DNA of 6,805 nt, taken from positions 1 to 6,805 of the forward strand of contig JAQBUS010000056.1 of NCBI GenBank assembly GCA_027623875.1, written 5' to 3'. The notes below the pieces were generated by a model, which searched no databases, was not told where the DNA came from, and was given only the letters and a program-made list of their open reading frames with translations. Position 1 is the first letter of the stretch. Every line of letters starts with the position of its first letter. Below are positions 5,830 through 6,805 of the stretch, piece by piece. Made by a program: the position numbers and the translations under genes. The stretch is from Pseudomonadota bacterium. GTDB taxonomy: Bacteria; Pseudomonadota; Alphaproteobacteria; Rhodobacterales; Rhodobacteraceae.

Positions 5830-6733
5830 TACGGCTTTGCAAAATTTAGAGAAAAAACCCCGAAGTAGGTGGTTGGATGTTTGGGACCAACTTAAGTCAC
5901 ATAAAGGAGCTATGGCTGGAGGTGTGGTTTTTGTTTTTATAGTTGCATCTGTTTTCATTATTCCTTTGTTTTGGCCTTATGATGCTACTTATATCGACAT
6001 TCGTTCGAGGAATCAGGGAGTAAGCTGGGGCCATCCATTCGGAACAGATCAGTTGGGCAGGGATACATTCGCTAGGATGATGGCTGGAGGGCAAACATCT
6101 ATCTCTGTGGGTTTAACCGCTATGGGTCTCTCTCTATTTTTAGGAACCTTTGTGGGTGTAATGGCAGGCTTTTTTAATAGGCTCGATAACATCTTAATGC
6201 GGATAACCGATTTATTTTTAGCTTTACCTTTATTGCCACTTTTATTGTTAATGATGTTACTTTTCAGAGATCCGTTGAATGCAGCATTTGGTCCAGAACA
6301 AGGTATCTTTATTTTAATCGTTGTCGCGATAGGGATAACGAGCTGGATGCCAACTGCTCGTATTGTAAGAGGGGATATATTGGCTATTAAAGAACGGGAA
6401 TTTGTATTAGCAGCGCGTTCAATTGGAACAAGTAATGCTAAGTTGATACTTCGTCACATACTTCCCAATGTGGTTTCGCCAATCACGGTTTCAGCCACCT
6501 TGGGAATAGCGAACGCAATTATTACAGAATCCGCGTTATCATTTTTGGGATTAGGCTTTCCTCCTGATTTTCCAACATGGGGGCGTTTGCTGTACGATGC
6601 GACTGATTGGCTGCAAATGTATCCTGAAAGAGTGTTTTGGCCTGGACTAGCGATTTCCCTCACAGTTTTAAGTATTAACTATTTGGGCGATGGGCTTAGA
6701 GATGCATTGGACCCTCGTATTCGTGGGAGGTAG
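5822..6733 (+). CDS. ABC transporter permease, DppC/GsiD type
   Basis: This is the second channel subunit, 303 residues from the ATG at 5822. The frame stays open upstream to an ATG at 5780, but 5822 is preferred: GAGGA lies six bases before it, it overlaps the previous gene by only ATGACTGA (typical translational coupling), and the protein then begins with a short charged cytoplasmic tail, as in DppC proteins. Visible elements are a first helix at 31-50, the OppC-type segment HPFGTDQLGRDTFARMMAGGQ at 71-91, further helices near 93-116, 131-149, 160-178, 212-238 and 272-290, the ATPase-docking loop REFVLAARSIGTSNAKLILRHILPN at 192-216, the SFLGLGFPPDFPTWG motif at 240-254, and the ALDPRIRGR end. 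It should pair with the DppB-like subunit and use the divergently encoded fused ATPase. Confidence 0.95.
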   Translation: MTDTALQNLEKKPRSRWLDVWDQLKSHKGAMAGGVVFVFIVASVFIIPLFWPYDATYIDIRSRNQGVSWGHPFGTDQLGRDTFARMMAGGQTSISVGLTAMGLSLFLGTFVGVMAGFFNRLDNILMRITDLFLALPLLPLLLLMMLLFRDPLNAAFGPEQGIFILIVVAIGITSWMPTARIVRGDILAIKEREFVLAARSIGTSNAKLILRHILPNVVSPITVSATLGIANAIITESALSFLGLGFPPDFPTWGRLLYDATDWLQMYPERVFWPGLAISLTVLSINYLGDGLRDALDPRIRGR

Positions 6734-6782
6734 AAGACACGTAGAATATGTTTTAAAATTTTTTAATTAACTGGAGATAAAC

Positions 6783-6805
6783 ATGGGGATGGATTTAACG
6801 GCTAG
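6783..6805 (+). CDS. 5' end of an unidentified gene (cut by the window edge)
   Basis: Seven codons are visible (MGMDLTA), starting at an ATG with GGAG six bases upstream. The gene follows the second permease by 49 bp in the same direction, with no hairpin between, so it probably belongs to the same operon. The short gap is very AT-rich (6748-6770). Operons of this kind often continue with a peptidase, amidase or other enzyme acting on the imported compound, but seven residues are too few to assign a family, so none is claimed. A second ATG at codon 3 lacks good ribosome-binding spacing. Confidence 0.7.

Noticed and set aside
789..6733. Naming the transporter genes gsiABCD, dppBCDF or similar
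   Set aside because: The fused ATPase resembles GsiA in layout, but family-5 importers with this layout carry many substrates. Nothing in the window identifies glutathione or dipeptides as the ligand, so symbols were left blank.

Overview
This looks like ordinary chromosomal DNA from a fairly AT-rich alphaproteobacterium. The best guess is a marine Rhodobacteraceae-type organism. The evidence is the PntB C-terminus (its GQGTGYSGIENPLF stretch is of the roseobacter kind as I remember it), a fused double-ATPase of the GsiA/DppDF type, and a family-5 solute-binding protein whose wording matches roseobacter peptide-transporter proteins I recall. The taxonomic call rests on memory of related proteins, not on a search.

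Layout, left to right. Positions 1-748 (+) hold the C-terminal half of pntB, the beta subunit of proton-translocating NAD(P) transhydrogenase. A 40-bp convergent gap with an imperfect dyad follows. Positions 789-2618 (-) encode a single-chain ABC importer ATPase with two complete nucleotide-binding domains. About 400 bp of non-coding divergent control DNA (2619-3014) comes next. It carries several dyads, a TTGACA box with an A-tract for the minus-strand gene, a TATAAT box on the plus strand and a possible three-codon leader ORF. Then, all on +, come a secreted solute-binding protein (3015-4715), a 106-bp gap with a strong stem-loop, a DppB-like permease (4822-5829), a DppC-like permease (5822-6733, overlapping the previous gene by 8 nt), and the first seven codons of one more gene (from 6783).

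Together the four transporter genes make one complete peptide/opine/nickel-type (PepT family) ABC importer: the binding protein captures substrate in the periplasm, the two permeases form the channel, and the fused ATPase supplies both motor domains. The ATPase is transcribed away from the rest, so the shared intergenic region must set the balance between motor and the other parts. The substrate cannot be named from sequence.

I found no mobile element, CRISPR array, RNA gene or novel defence or biosynthetic system. The points worth a second look are regulatory: the paired TGAC/GTCA dyads between the divergent genes, the nested dyad at one possible ATPase start codon, the stem-loop after the binding-protein gene with a competing pairing at the permease ribosome-binding site, and the mini-ORF in the leader. 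The binding protein also has eight cysteines spaced as four close pairs.
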